Part shown: positions 38,831-47,191 of the stretch, in pieces | How positions within the stretch are numbered: position 1 is the first letter of the stretch | Layout: every line of letters starts with the position of its first letter | NCBI GenBank assembly: GCA_944321175.1 | Contig: CALUKI010000017.1 | Span: 1-64,000, forward strand | Reading direction: 5' to 3' | DNA length: 64,000 bases | DNA from: an uncultured Alistipes sp. | GTDB taxonomy: Bacteria > Bacteroidota > Bacteroidia > Bacteroidales > Rikenellaceae | Translations under genes and position numbers: made by a program | The notes under the pieces: generated by a model | The model's database searches: none | The model's input: the letters and a program-made list of their open reading frames with translations, nothing else | Told to the model about the DNA's origin: nothing

Positions 38831-38915
38831 CCGGCCGATAAACGGAAGAACGAAGGGGTTGAACCGATCGGAGACGTCCGGGATGCAGCACCGAAAATCC
38901 TTCCGGCCGGCAGAA

Positions 38916-38955
38916 GACAAGAAAGGAGACGGATCGATCCGTCTCCTTTCTTGTC
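38916..38955 (+). terminator. perfect 20-base-arm palindrome, terminator-like
   Basis: GACAAGAAAGGAGACGGATC is followed directly by its exact reverse complement. A short CTTTCTTGTC end replaces a clean T run. It is probably the terminator of the esterase gene. Confidence 0.6.
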
Positions 38956-39159
38956 GGAAGCCCGAGTCTCCGACCGTTGTCCGCCCCGATTTTGGAGCTG
39001 CGGATCTGCACCCGTTTCGCGAAAAGCGACCGCATCCGGCTCTTCCGCCGTCGGGGAGACCTTCTGCGGGAATTTCGCCGTTTCAGCGCTTTTGGCTATC
39101 TTTGGCCGCGCATCGGATGGATCGTTCCGGCGGGGCCGGACTCGAAAACTTCGTTTTCA

Positions 39160-39191
39160 TTTGTCTCTGCACGCGACTTTTCCTATCTTTG
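39160..39191 (+). promoter_or_regulatory. promoter of prfA
   Basis: TTTG at 39160-39163, a 20-base spacer and TATCTTTG at 39184-39191; leader of about 20 bases. Confidence 0.78.
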
Positions 39192-39215
39192 CAGCACGAA
39201 AAACAGAAAACCGCT

Positions 39216-40301
39216 ATGGCAGACAATTCGATCCTTGAGCGATTGGACGGGCTGAAGCTCAAATACGAGGAGCTGGGGCAGAAGCTCACCGACCCGGAGG
39301 TAATCGCCGACGTGAAACAGTTCGTACAGTACAACAAGGACTACAAGGAGCTGGAACCCATCATCGAGACTTCGGAACGTTACCGCACGGCCCTGGCAAA
39401 TCTTGCCGAGGCGAAGGATGTGCTGGTGAACGACCACGACGAGGAGATGCGCGAGATGGCGCGCATGGAGATTGCGGAGCTGGAGCCGGCCATCGCACGC
39501 ATGGAAGAGGAGATCAAGTTGCTGCTCATACCGAAAGACCCGCAGGACGGCAAGAATGCCATCATGGAGATTCGGGGCGGCACGGGCGGCGACGAAGCGG
39601 CGCTGTTTGCGGGCGACCTGTTCCGGATGTACACGAAATACATCGAATCGAAGGGGTGGAAATACGAAGTGACCTCGTTCTCGGAGGGCGCGGCAGGCGG
39701 TTACAAGGAGATCGTGATGAAGGTAACGGGCCAGAACGTCTATGGTACGTTGAAATACGAGTCGGGCGTGCATCGTGTGCAGCGGGTTCCGGCGACCGAG
39801 ACACAGGGCCGCGTCCATACGTCGGCGGCATCGGTTGCCGTTCTTCCCGAAGCGGAGGAGTTCGATGTGGAGATCTCGATGAACGACGTCCGCAAGGACA
39901 TCTTCTGCGCATCGGGGCCGGGCGGGCAGTCGGTCAATACGACCTACTCGGCGATCCGGCTCACGCACATCCCGACGGGCATCGTCGTACAGTGCCAGGA
40001 TCAAAAATCGCAGTTGAAGAACTTCGACAAGGCTTTCGAGGAGCTGCGCACGCGCGTTTTCAACCTCGAATATTCGAAATACCTCGACGAGATCGCCTCG
40101 AAGCGCAAGACAATGGTCTCGACGGGCGACCGTTCGGCAAAGATCCGCACCTACAACTATCCGCAGGGCCGTATTACCGACCACCGCATCAACTATACGA
40201 TCTACAATCTCGCGGCCTTCATGGACGGCGACATTCAGGACTGCATCGACCATCTGATCGTTGCGGAGAATGCCGAACGACTCAAGGAGAGCGAATTGTA
40301 A
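39216..40301 (+). CDS. prfA: peptide chain release factor 1
   Basis: A 361-residue class I release factor. GGQ at 236-238 (SGPGGQSVN) catalyses peptide release, and PAT (192-194) is the RF1 codon-recognition tripeptide for UAG and UAA, separating it from RF2 (SPF). The start at 39216 was chosen by the promoter and family start. menA follows 28 bases later. Confidence 0.97.
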   Translation: MADNSILERLDGLKLKYEELGQKLTDPEVIADVKQFVQYNKDYKELEPIIETSERYRTALANLAEAKDVLVNDHDEEMREMARMEIAELEPAIARMEEEIKLLLIPKDPQDGKNAIMEIRGGTGGDEAALFAGDLFRMYTKYIESKGWKYEVTSFSEGAAGGYKEIVMKVTGQNVYGTLKYESGVHRVQRVPATETQGRVHTSAASVAVLPEAEEFDVEISMNDVRKDIFCASGPGGQSVNTTYSAIRLTHIPTGIVVQCQDQKSQLKNFDKAFEELRTRVFNLEYSKYLDEIASKRKTMVSTGDRSAKIRTYNYPQGRITDHRINYTIYNLAAFMDGDIQDCIDHLIVAENAERLKESEL

Positions 40302-40329
40302 ATCGGGATCACAGCAAAACGGACCGACC

Positions 40330-41241
40330 ATGAAACCGAATTCATTTTCCGCATGGCTTTTGGCCGTCCGGCCGTACAGTTTGGGCAATGCAGTCATCCT
40401 TGTCCTCATAGGTTCGGCATCGGCATATGCCGCAGGATCTTTTCATGCGCCGGCCGCGATATTGTGTCTGCTGTTCGCCGTACTGATGCAGTGTACGGCC
40501 AATCTGGTAAACGATCTCTTCGACTTTCTGAAGGGAGCCGACCGGCCCGACCGGCTGGGCCCCGACCGCGCTTTCGCCAAAGGGCACATCACCCTTCCGG
40601 CCATGAAGGCGGGGATCGCAGGCTTCACGCTGGCCTCGGCAGCAAGCGGCTGTGCCCTGCTGTGGTGGGCCTTGCGGCACGGGACGCTCCGCTTCGGCGG
40701 CTGGGAACTCGTCATCGTCGGGCTGTTCTGCATCCTTTTTGCCTATCTCTATACGGCAGGGCCCTGGCCGCTGGCCTATCATGGGCTGGGAGATGCGGCT
40801 GTCATTCTCTTTTTCGGCATCATTCCCGTCGGTTTCATCAATTACATCCAAACCGGAGACTGGACATGGGAGGTAACGGCCGTTGCTCTGGCTTGCGGAC
40901 TGGTCATCGATACGATGCTGATGGTAAACAATTTCCGCGACCGCGAAGAGGATGCCGCCTGCGGCAAGCGGACGATCGTAGTACGTCTCGGAGCCGCCGT
41001 CGGCCGATGGGGCTACTTCGGACTCGGCCTATCGGCGGTCGTGCTCTGTCTGACGCTGCTGGCCGGCGGCAAAGTGTGGACGGCCCTGCTGCCGGTGCTC
41101 TATCTGCCGCTGCATGTGGCCACATGGCGCAAGATGGTACGGATCGATCACGGCGAAGAGCTGAATGTCTGTCTGGGCGAAACGGCCCGCAACATCTGGA
41201 TTTTCGGACTGCTGCTCACCCTCGGCATCCTGCTCGGCTAA
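40330..41241 (+). CDS. menA: 1,4-dihydroxy-2-naphthoate polyprenyltransferase
   Basis: A 303-residue membrane enzyme of the UbiA family that prenylates DHNA for menaquinone. The first aspartate motif NDLFDFLKGAD (61-71) and second motif NNFRDREED (200-208) bind the prenyl diphosphate through magnesium; about eight to nine hydrophobic segments follow the family pattern. It lies 28 bases after prfA and is probably cotranscribed. Confidence 0.92.
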   Translation: MKPNSFSAWLLAVRPYSLGNAVILVLIGSASAYAAGSFHAPAAILCLLFAVLMQCTANLVNDLFDFLKGADRPDRLGPDRAFAKGHITLPAMKAGIAGFTLASAASGCALLWWALRHGTLRFGGWELVIVGLFCILFAYLYTAGPWPLAYHGLGDAAVILFFGIIPVGFINYIQTGDWTWEVTAVALACGLVIDTMLMVNNFRDREEDAACGKRTIVVRLGAAVGRWGYFGLGLSAVVLCLTLLAGGKVWTALLPVLYLPLHVATWRKMVRIDHGEELNVCLGETARNIWIFGLLLTLGILLG

Positions 41242-41365
41242 AGGAGACAGCGGGGAGGGGTGTTCCCGTTCTCCCGTACCGTACAAGGAGTGAGAGAACC
41301 CCGAATCCAGCGAACGGCATCCTTAAAACCCATCCGGACTCCGGACATCAAACAAATAACGGGAT

Positions 41366-43168
41366 ATGTTTCTGCCTACCACAGTCAAGGAGGTCCAGGC
41401 TTTGGGCTGGGATTCGATAGACATCGTTCTCTTTACGGGCGACGCCTACATCGACCATCCGGCGTTCGGCGCGGCGGTCATCGGACGGCTGCTTGAAGCG
41501 GAGGGGTATCGTGTGGCGGTCGTTCCGCAACCCAACTGGCGCGACGACCTGCGGGATTTCCGCAAATTCGGAGCGCCGCGTCTCTTTTTTGCGGTAACGG
41601 GCGGCGCGATGGACTCGATGGTCAACCACTATACGGCGAACAAACGGTTGCGCAGCAACGATGCCTATACGCCGGGCGGTGCGGCGGGATTCCGACCCGA
41701 CTACGCCGTTACCGTCTATACCCGGATTCTCAAACGGCTCTATCCGCATACGCCGGTGGTCATCGGCGGCATCGAGGCCTCGCTGCGCCGGCTGACCCAT
41801 TACGATTACTGGCAGGATGCGCTCAAGCCGTCGATTCTGGTGGAGAGCGGAGCCGATCTGCTGATTTACGGCATGGGAGAGGGGGTCGTTCAGGAGGTTG
41901 CCAAAGCACTCCGCAACGGATACAATGCGAAACTGTTGCGGCGTATCCGGCAGGTCGCTTTCCTGGCCGACAGCGCCTGTGTCGAACGGCTCGACGACCG
42001 GCAGATGCTCCACTCCTACGAGGAGTGCTGCGGCGATGCGCACGCCTTCGGCGAGAATTTCCGGATCATCGAGACGGAGAGCAATCTGCTGGAGCCGCAT
42101 CATGCGCTTGTAGAGCCGGTCGGCAGAGAGTTCGTGGTGGTAACGCCTCCCAACGCGACGCTTACGACCGAAGAGCTGGACCATTCGTTCGACCTTCCCT
42201 ACGAGCGGGCGCCGCATCCGCGCTATCGCGGCAAGGGAGCCATTCCGGCATGGGAGATGATCAAACATTCGATCAATATCCATCGGGGCTGTTTCGGCGG
42301 CTGCGCCTTCTGTACCATTTCGGCCCATCAGGGCAAATTCATCCACTCCCGCTCCGAACGCTCTGTTCTGAACGAGGTGCAGCGAATCGTTGCGATGCCC
42401 GATTTCCGGGGGTATATCTCCGATGTAGGGGCCCCTTCGGCCAATATGTACCGGATGGGCGGACGGGACCGTTCGCGCTGCGCACGATGCCACCGTCCGT
42501 CATGTCTGCATCCCCGTCCGTGTCCGAATCTGGACAACGACCACCGGCCGCTGCTCGATCTTTACGCCAAGATCCGTGCGGTGAAAGGGGTAAAGAAGGC
42601 GTTCATCGGCAGCGGCATCCGTTACGACCTCTTCGACGACAGCAATTACCTTGAGACGGTCCTGAAATACCATACGTCGGGACGGTTGAAGGTGGCGCCC
42701 GAACATACCGAGGATTCGGTGCTCAAACGAATGCGCAAACCGTCATTCACCCTTTTCGAGCGGCTGAACGACGACTTTCATGCGATCTGCGGCCGCAATG
42801 GATTGAATTACCAGCTGATTCCCTATTTCATCTCGTCACATCCGGGGTGTACCGAGCACGACATGCAGGCGCTTGCGCGAAAAGTGTTGGGCAAGCTGCA
42901 TTTCACGCTCGAACAGGTGCAGGATCTGACGCCTACGCCGATGACTCTTTCGTCGGTCATGTTCTACACCGGAGAAGACCCCTATACGGGAGAGAAGCTC
43001 CATGTAGCGCGCACGCAGGAGGAGAAGCGCCGGCAGAAGAGCTATTTTTTCCGGTCGGGGCAGACGGCCGGACGGCCCGACAAGGCGCGGCGCGGGGCAT
43101 CCCCGCATGAAAACGGCACCCGCCCGAAACGCAAAAGAAGCGGCCCCGCCAAGGGCCCGAAACGATAG
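41366..43168 (+). CDS. YgiQ-family radical SAM protein
   Basis: A 600-residue protein with the YgiQ N-terminal domain (starts MFLPTTVKEVQALGWD; FTGDAYIDHPAFG at 23-35). The radical SAM cluster cysteines are C309, C313 and C316 in GCFGGCAFC. A second cysteine-rich patch (CARCHRPSCLHPRPCPN) typical of the family follows, and the tail is basic and disordered. The reaction is not established. It stands 124 bases after menA and converges with xerD. Confidence 0.93.
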   Translation: MFLPTTVKEVQALGWDSIDIVLFTGDAYIDHPAFGAAVIGRLLEAEGYRVAVVPQPNWRDDLRDFRKFGAPRLFFAVTGGAMDSMVNHYTANKRLRSNDAYTPGGAAGFRPDYAVTVYTRILKRLYPHTPVVIGGIEASLRRLTHYDYWQDALKPSILVESGADLLIYGMGEGVVQEVAKALRNGYNAKLLRRIRQVAFLADSACVERLDDRQMLHSYEECCGDAHAFGENFRIIETESNLLEPHHALVEPVGREFVVVTPPNATLTTEELDHSFDLPYERAPHPRYRGKGAIPAWEMIKHSINIHRGCFGGCAFCTISAHQGKFIHSRSERSVLNEVQRIVAMPDFRGYISDVGAPSANMYRMGGRDRSRCARCHRPSCLHPRPCPNLDNDHRPLLDLYAKIRAVKGVKKAFIGSGIRYDLFDDSNYLETVLKYHTSGRLKVAPEHTEDSVLKRMRKPSFTLFERLNDDFHAICGRNGLNYQLIPYFISSHPGCTEHDMQALARKVLGKLHFTLEQVQDLTPTPMTLSSVMFYTGEDPYTGEKLHVARTQEEKRRQKSYFFRSGQTAGRPDKARRGASPHENGTRPKRKRSGPAKGPKR

Positions 43169-43222
43169 AGGAGCGCTCTCCGGCAGTCGAAAGGCCGCAC
43201 GGCCGTTGCAGCGGCCCGACAC

Positions 43223-44122
43223 CTATCGGAGCGGAAGATAGCGTTCGACGGTCTCCCGCAGGTGATCGTTGTTCAGATGCGTGTAGATCTCCGTCGTAAC
43301 GATGTTCTCGTGCCCCAGCATCTCCTGCACCTGACGGATCGACGCCCCGCCTTCAAGCAGATGGGTGGCAAACGAATGACGGAATGTATGCGGGCTGACC
43401 TGCTTGTCGATACCGGCCCGCAGCACCGCCTGCCGGATGATCTTAAAGACCATCACGCGCGTAAGCCGTCTCCCCCGATTGCTCAGGAAAAGGATCTCCT
43501 CGCTCTTTCGGGCGCCCTTCCGGCAATCAAGGTAGGCATAGATTCTGTCGCGGGCGGTGTCGCTTACGGGTACGAGCCGCTGTTTGTCGCCCTTTCCGAC
43601 AACACGGATGTATCCTTCGCCGAAAAAGAGATCGCCCAGCCGCAGCGAGACGAGTTCCGACACGCGCAGCCCGCAGGAATAAAGCACCTCAAGCATGGCG
43701 CTGTCACGCAGGCCCTTCGGGGTCGAACAATCGATGGCGCCGATGATGCGGTCGATCTCGTCCGTCGTGAGGACATCGGGCAGATGGCGTCCGAACTTGG
43801 GGCTTTGGATGAACTCCATCGGCGACGCCTCGATCGCCTCCGTGAGCAACAGGTAGTTGAAAAAACTCTTCAGCCCGCTCAGGATGCGCGCCTGCGAGCT
43901 CTTCTCCCGCCCCTGGTCGAACAGCCATGCCATGTAGCGTTCGACCATCTGCGGTTCGACTTTCCGGGGCGGGACGTCCCACATGCGGAGAATGAAATGG
44001 GCAAACTGCTCCAGATCACGCATGTACGACTCGACGGTATTTTCAGAGAGCCGCTTCTCCAGCTTGATATGGATGCGATACTTGCGGGCGATTTCTTCCC
44101 AACGTTTGCCGTATTCTGCCAT
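43223..44122 (-). CDS. xerD: tyrosine recombinase XerD
   Basis: A 299-residue site-specific recombinase that resolves chromosome dimers at dif with its partner XerC. The N-terminal SAM-like DNA-binding domain (about 10-105) precedes the catalytic domain with R153, K177, H245, R248, H271 and the nucleophile Y280. Length and the short C terminus fit XerC/D rather than an element integrase. Divergent from prmA with overlapping promoters. Confidence 0.92.
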   Translation of the reverse strand: MAEYGKRWEEIARKYRIHIKLEKRLSENTVESYMRDLEQFAHFILRMWDVPPRKVEPQMVERYMAWLFDQGREKSSQARILSGLKSFFNYLLLTEAIEASPMEFIQSPKFGRHLPDVLTTDEIDRIIGAIDCSTPKGLRDSAMLEVLYSCGLRVSELVSLRLGDLFFGEGYIRVVGKGDKQRLVPVSDTARDRIYAYLDCRKGARKSEEILFLSNRGRRLTRVMVFKIIRQAVLRAGIDKQVSPHTFRHSFATHLLEGGASIRQVQEMLGHENIVTTEIYTHLNNDHLRETVERYLPLR

Positions 44123-44130
44123 TTTATCCC

Positions 44131-44152
44131 TACCTTTGTCGAAACAAAGGTA
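44131..44152. promoter_or_regulatory. interlocked face-to-face promoters of xerD and prmA
   Basis: TACCTTTG (44131-44138, plus) and CAAAGGTA (44145-44152, i.e. TACCTTTG on minus) form a perfect inverted repeat separated by TCGAAA. The predicted start sites overlap: near 44143 for prmA and near 44140 for xerD. Confidence 0.65.
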
Positions 44153-44178
44153 ACAAATTTTACATAATATCGTACCGG

Positions 44179-45006
44179 ATGAACTACATCGAACTGACGC
44201 TCGACGCCCAGGATGCGGAACAGGCGGAGATACTCATGGCGGAACTTGCCGATTATCCGTTCGAAAGTTTCGAGCAGGAGGGCGCACGGTTGAAGGCCTA
44301 TATTCCGGCGGAACGGCTTGCCGGCTGCAAAGGCAAGGTCGATACGGTACTGGAACGTTACGGAATCACGCGCGCCGCCTATCTGAGCATCGAACCTCAG
44401 AACTGGAATGCCGTCTGGGAGAAGAATTTCACGCCGGTCGAGGTCGATGGCCGGCTCACGATCCGCGCACCGTTCCATGCCCCCGCCGCCGCGCCGCTGG
44501 AAGTCGTCATCATGCCGAAGATGTCGTTCGGAACGGGACATCACGCCACCACCTGTCTGATGGCCGCCGGAATCCTCGATCACGATGTCAGGGGGCTTCA
44601 CGGACTGGACATGGGCAGCGGGACGGGGGTTCTGGCCATCATTGCGGCCCTGCGGGGTGCGGCAAGCGTCGATGCGATCGACATCGACGAGTGGGCCTAC
44701 GGGAACTGCATCGAGAACATCCGCGCCAACGGGGTCGAGGGAAAAGTCCTGCCGGTGCTGGGAGGAATCGAAACGATTGCGGGACGCCATTACGATTTTA
44801 TCGCGGCCAATATCAATCGCAATATCCTCATTTCGCACCTGCCGGCATACGGTGCGGCACTCTGCACGGGCGGCTGGCTGTCGATGAGCGGCATTCTGGA
44901 ATGCGATCTGGAGATGCTGGGCGAAGCGGCACGCGCCAACGGTTTCTCCGTTACAGGCACGGCCGTCCGCGAAGGCTGGGCGCGGCTCGATGCCGTGAAG
45001 ATGTGA
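44179..45006 (+). CDS. prmA: ribosomal protein L11 methyltransferase
   Basis: A 275-residue SAM-dependent methyltransferase. A substrate-binding N-terminal domain (about 1-60) precedes the Rossmann domain, with MSFGTGHHATT (115-125) and LDMGSGTGVLAI (143-154) binding SAM, and IAANINRNI as motif IV. It methylates L11; no L11 gene is in this window. Confidence 0.94.
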   Translation: MNYIELTLDAQDAEQAEILMAELADYPFESFEQEGARLKAYIPAERLAGCKGKVDTVLERYGITRAAYLSIEPQNWNAVWEKNFTPVEVDGRLTIRAPFHAPAAAPLEVVIMPKMSFGTGHHATTCLMAAGILDHDVRGLHGLDMGSGTGVLAIIAALRGAASVDAIDIDEWAYGNCIENIRANGVEGKVLPVLGGIETIAGRHYDFIAANINRNILISHLPAYGAALCTGGWLSMSGILECDLEMLGEAARANGFSVTGTAVREGWARLDAVKM

Positions 45007-45114
45007 CGCGCGGCAGGGCCCTGCGCCGGAGGAGCCGGAAAAGAGCGGCTCCGGCACAACAGACCCCGCCTGCCGGCACACGGGCGGAACCATATCGGAC
45101 GGGAGAAAAACAAG

Positions 45115-46866
45115 ATGGGCAAAATCGGGAAAAATATCGCAATCGCCACATTGCTGTTGGTTACGGCCTGCCACGCGGGCCGCAACTTCGGCACCCTGCC
45201 CTCATCGGATGATGCGGACACCCTGCTTGCAGAGAAGATCCGCGCCATCAAAGAGGCTTTCGAACGGCAGGATGCCGTACAATCGCTGAACCTGTCGCGG
45301 GAATTGCGGAATTTCGGAAAAACGGAGGGGGGGGGTGAAAAAGCCGGCCTCTACGGACTGGTCTATCTGGCGCAAAGCCACTACCTGACGGGCAGCAGCT
45401 ACGACTCCCTCTCCCTGTATATCGACGAAGCCCGCGAGGAAGCCTCCCGCCAGAAGGATTACTGGGCGCTGGCAACCATTCAGAACGTCGTGGGCTCCTA
45501 TGCGCTCTTCGTGGAGCTGGATTACGGCAAGGGGCTTTCGAATCTGATGGAAGGGCTCCGCTATGCGGAGATGAGCGGTGACGCCAGCCGGATCTTTCCG
45601 CTGAAAAGCAACATCGCGCTGGCCTATTACTTCCGGAACGATCCGGCCGGATTGCAGTATGCCCTTGAAGTCCATGACCTGGGGCGGCAATACGGCAACG
45701 AGTTCATGGTCTTTACCGGAGCGGTCATCTCGTCGTACATGTATTACGTCCTCGGACAATACGATCGGGCGCTGGAATACATCCGATATGCGCTGCCGCT
45801 TGCCAGGGCCTATTCCGACGAGCGCGGAGTCTATTCGCTGTACGGGGACATTCTCATGGCGCTCGGCCGCAGGGAAGAGGCCGCGGAGAGTTACCGGAAA
45901 GCCATAGCGGAAGGCTCCGACAGCGGGCGTTTCTCGGATGTCGATGCCTACCTCGGCTACGGCCGCTACCTGCAGCAGAACGGGCGTTACGAAGAGGCGT
46001 TGAGAATCATGGAGCAGGGGATTTCGGTGGCGGAGATGGACCGGCGGTCCCAAAAACTCTACCTGCTCTACTACAATCTGTCGTCGCTCTACGAATCGCT
46101 GCACAAACCGGCGGCGGCATTGAAGTACTACAAGATGTACCACGCGAAAGCCGACAGCATGTTCAACATCGAACAGGAGAAGGCGATTGCGGAGTTGAAG
46201 ATCCAGAATGAGAAAGAGCGTTATGAAAACGAACTGCGGGTACAGGATCTGACGTGGCAGAGGCGGCTGCAGGTCGTCGTTCTGATTCTCCTGATCGTCG
46301 TCATTCTGGCCATCGGGGCATTCATACTCTATTACCGCAAGGAACGGGGATACCGTCAGATCCTGAAGCTGCGCCAGGAGGCGGCCGAGAAGGAGAAATG
46401 GTACCGTACACAGCTGCAGAAATATACCCGCGAACCGGAACAGGGAATCGTCTATCATACGGAAACGGAGCAGGACGACAAGCTCTACGACCTCTTCACC
46501 CGCCTGCAGACGCTGATGTCCGAACAGAAGATCTACATGCGCCCCGACCTGTCGCGCGACGCCGTAGCGAAACTGCTCTCGACAAACCGCACCTATCTCA
46601 GCGAAGCGATTTCGCGTTATACGGGACTGTCGTTCGTCTATTATGTGAATTCATTCCGGATCGATGCCGCCGTCCGGATTCTCTCCGACCCGAATGACGA
46701 AACACCCATCAAGGCCTTGGTCCACGAACTGGGATTCCACTCCATGTCCACCTTCTACCGGCTGTTCCAGGCCGCAAAGGGCGTTCCGCCGTCCCAATTC
46801 CGCGAACAGCGCAAACGGCACGCCGACGGTAACAGTTTGACACATTCACAAGGCCTGAAGCAATAA
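45115..46866 (+). CDS. membrane TPR sensor with AraC-type DNA-binding domain
   Basis: A 583-residue protein of a Bacteroidetes class of one-piece regulators. A lipobox-like LLLVTAC (Cys19) or signal is followed by TPR repeats (about 35-345; e.g. QYDRALEYIRYAL, GRYEEALRIMEQG), a coiled region, one transmembrane helix (386-407) and a cytoplasmic AraC-type helix-turn-helix (about 475-567; VAKLLSTNRTYLSEAISRYTG). The N-terminal part probably senses a periplasmic signal or partner. A G9 tract (45327-45335) encodes Gly72-74; slippage would shift the frame and remove the TM and HTH. The BACON lipoprotein gene follows after 325 bases and may be a target (inference). Confidence 0.87.
   Translation: MGKIGKNIAIATLLLVTACHAGRNFGTLPSSDDADTLLAEKIRAIKEAFERQDAVQSLNLSRELRNFGKTEGGGEKAGLYGLVYLAQSHYLTGSSYDSLSLYIDEAREEASRQKDYWALATIQNVVGSYALFVELDYGKGLSNLMEGLRYAEMSGDASRIFPLKSNIALAYYFRNDPAGLQYALEVHDLGRQYGNEFMVFTGAVISSYMYYVLGQYDRALEYIRYALPLARAYSDERGVYSLYGDILMALGRREEAAESYRKAIAEGSDSGRFSDVDAYLGYGRYLQQNGRYEEALRIMEQGISVAEMDRRSQKLYLLYYNLSSLYESLHKPAAALKYYKMYHAKADSMFNIEQEKAIAELKIQNEKERYENELRVQDLTWQRRLQVVVLILLIVVILAIGAFILYYRKERGYRQILKLRQEAAEKEKWYRTQLQKYTREPEQGIVYHTETEQDDKLYDLFTRLQTLMSEQKIYMRPDLSRDAVAKLLSTNRTYLSEAISRYTGLSFVYYVNSFRIDAAVRILSDPNDETPIKALVHELGFHSMSTFYRLFQAAKGVPPSQFREQRKRHADGNSLTHSQGLKQ
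45327..45335 (+). repeat. G9 tract inside the regulator reading frame
   Basis: Nine consecutive G cover the end of codon 71 through codon 74 of the TPR/AraC-type gene. Confidence 0.95.
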
Positions 46867-47191
46867 AACGGTTGTTTTCGGGCCTTGTTTCATGTCGTTT
46901 TCTCACAATTTCCGGCTTGTTTGCCGCAGAGTATCAGGCGTTAGGCATCAAAACGAAATTTTCCCGTTTTGACAATTTGTCGGATTGGGAAAATCCCGCG
47001 CTTGGAGATAAAACGGCCGCATTTTACCTTTGCGACAACCTCGATCCCGACAGGGATTCAAGAGGCAATAAGGCGCCGTTCGGTCACCGCTTCCGCGAAG
47101 GAAGTCTCCGATCAAGGGCAACTCCCGTCTTATTTTTCCGTTGTCGTTAACCGCTTATCCGGAGTTGCGATAAGTACAAAACCACGAATCA
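46867..47191. other. 325-base region before the BACON lipoprotein
   Basis: An imperfect AAGGCC/GGCCTT hairpin overlaps the regulator stop codon (about 46850-46887) and may terminate it. The promoter lies at 47002-47032. In the roughly 150-base leader, GCAACTCC (47118-47125) and GGAGTTGC (47161-47168) form a perfect 8-base inverted repeat. Confidence 0.6.
47002..47032 (+). promoter_or_regulatory. promoter of the BACON lipoprotein gene
   Basis: TTG at 47002-47004, a 20-base spacer and TACCTTTG at 47025-47032; it gives an unusually long leader of about 150 bases. Confidence 0.7.

Larger units (their letters stand above)
38831..39215. other. 385-base region between esterase and prfA
   Basis: Contains the palindrome/terminator at 38916-38955 and the prfA promoter. 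No gene is seen. Confidence 0.65.

Noticed and set aside
43223..44122. Tyrosine recombinase as a mobile-element integrase
   Set aside because: Length, the motif set and a housekeeping neighbourhood fit XerD; no attachment repeats or cargo nearby.
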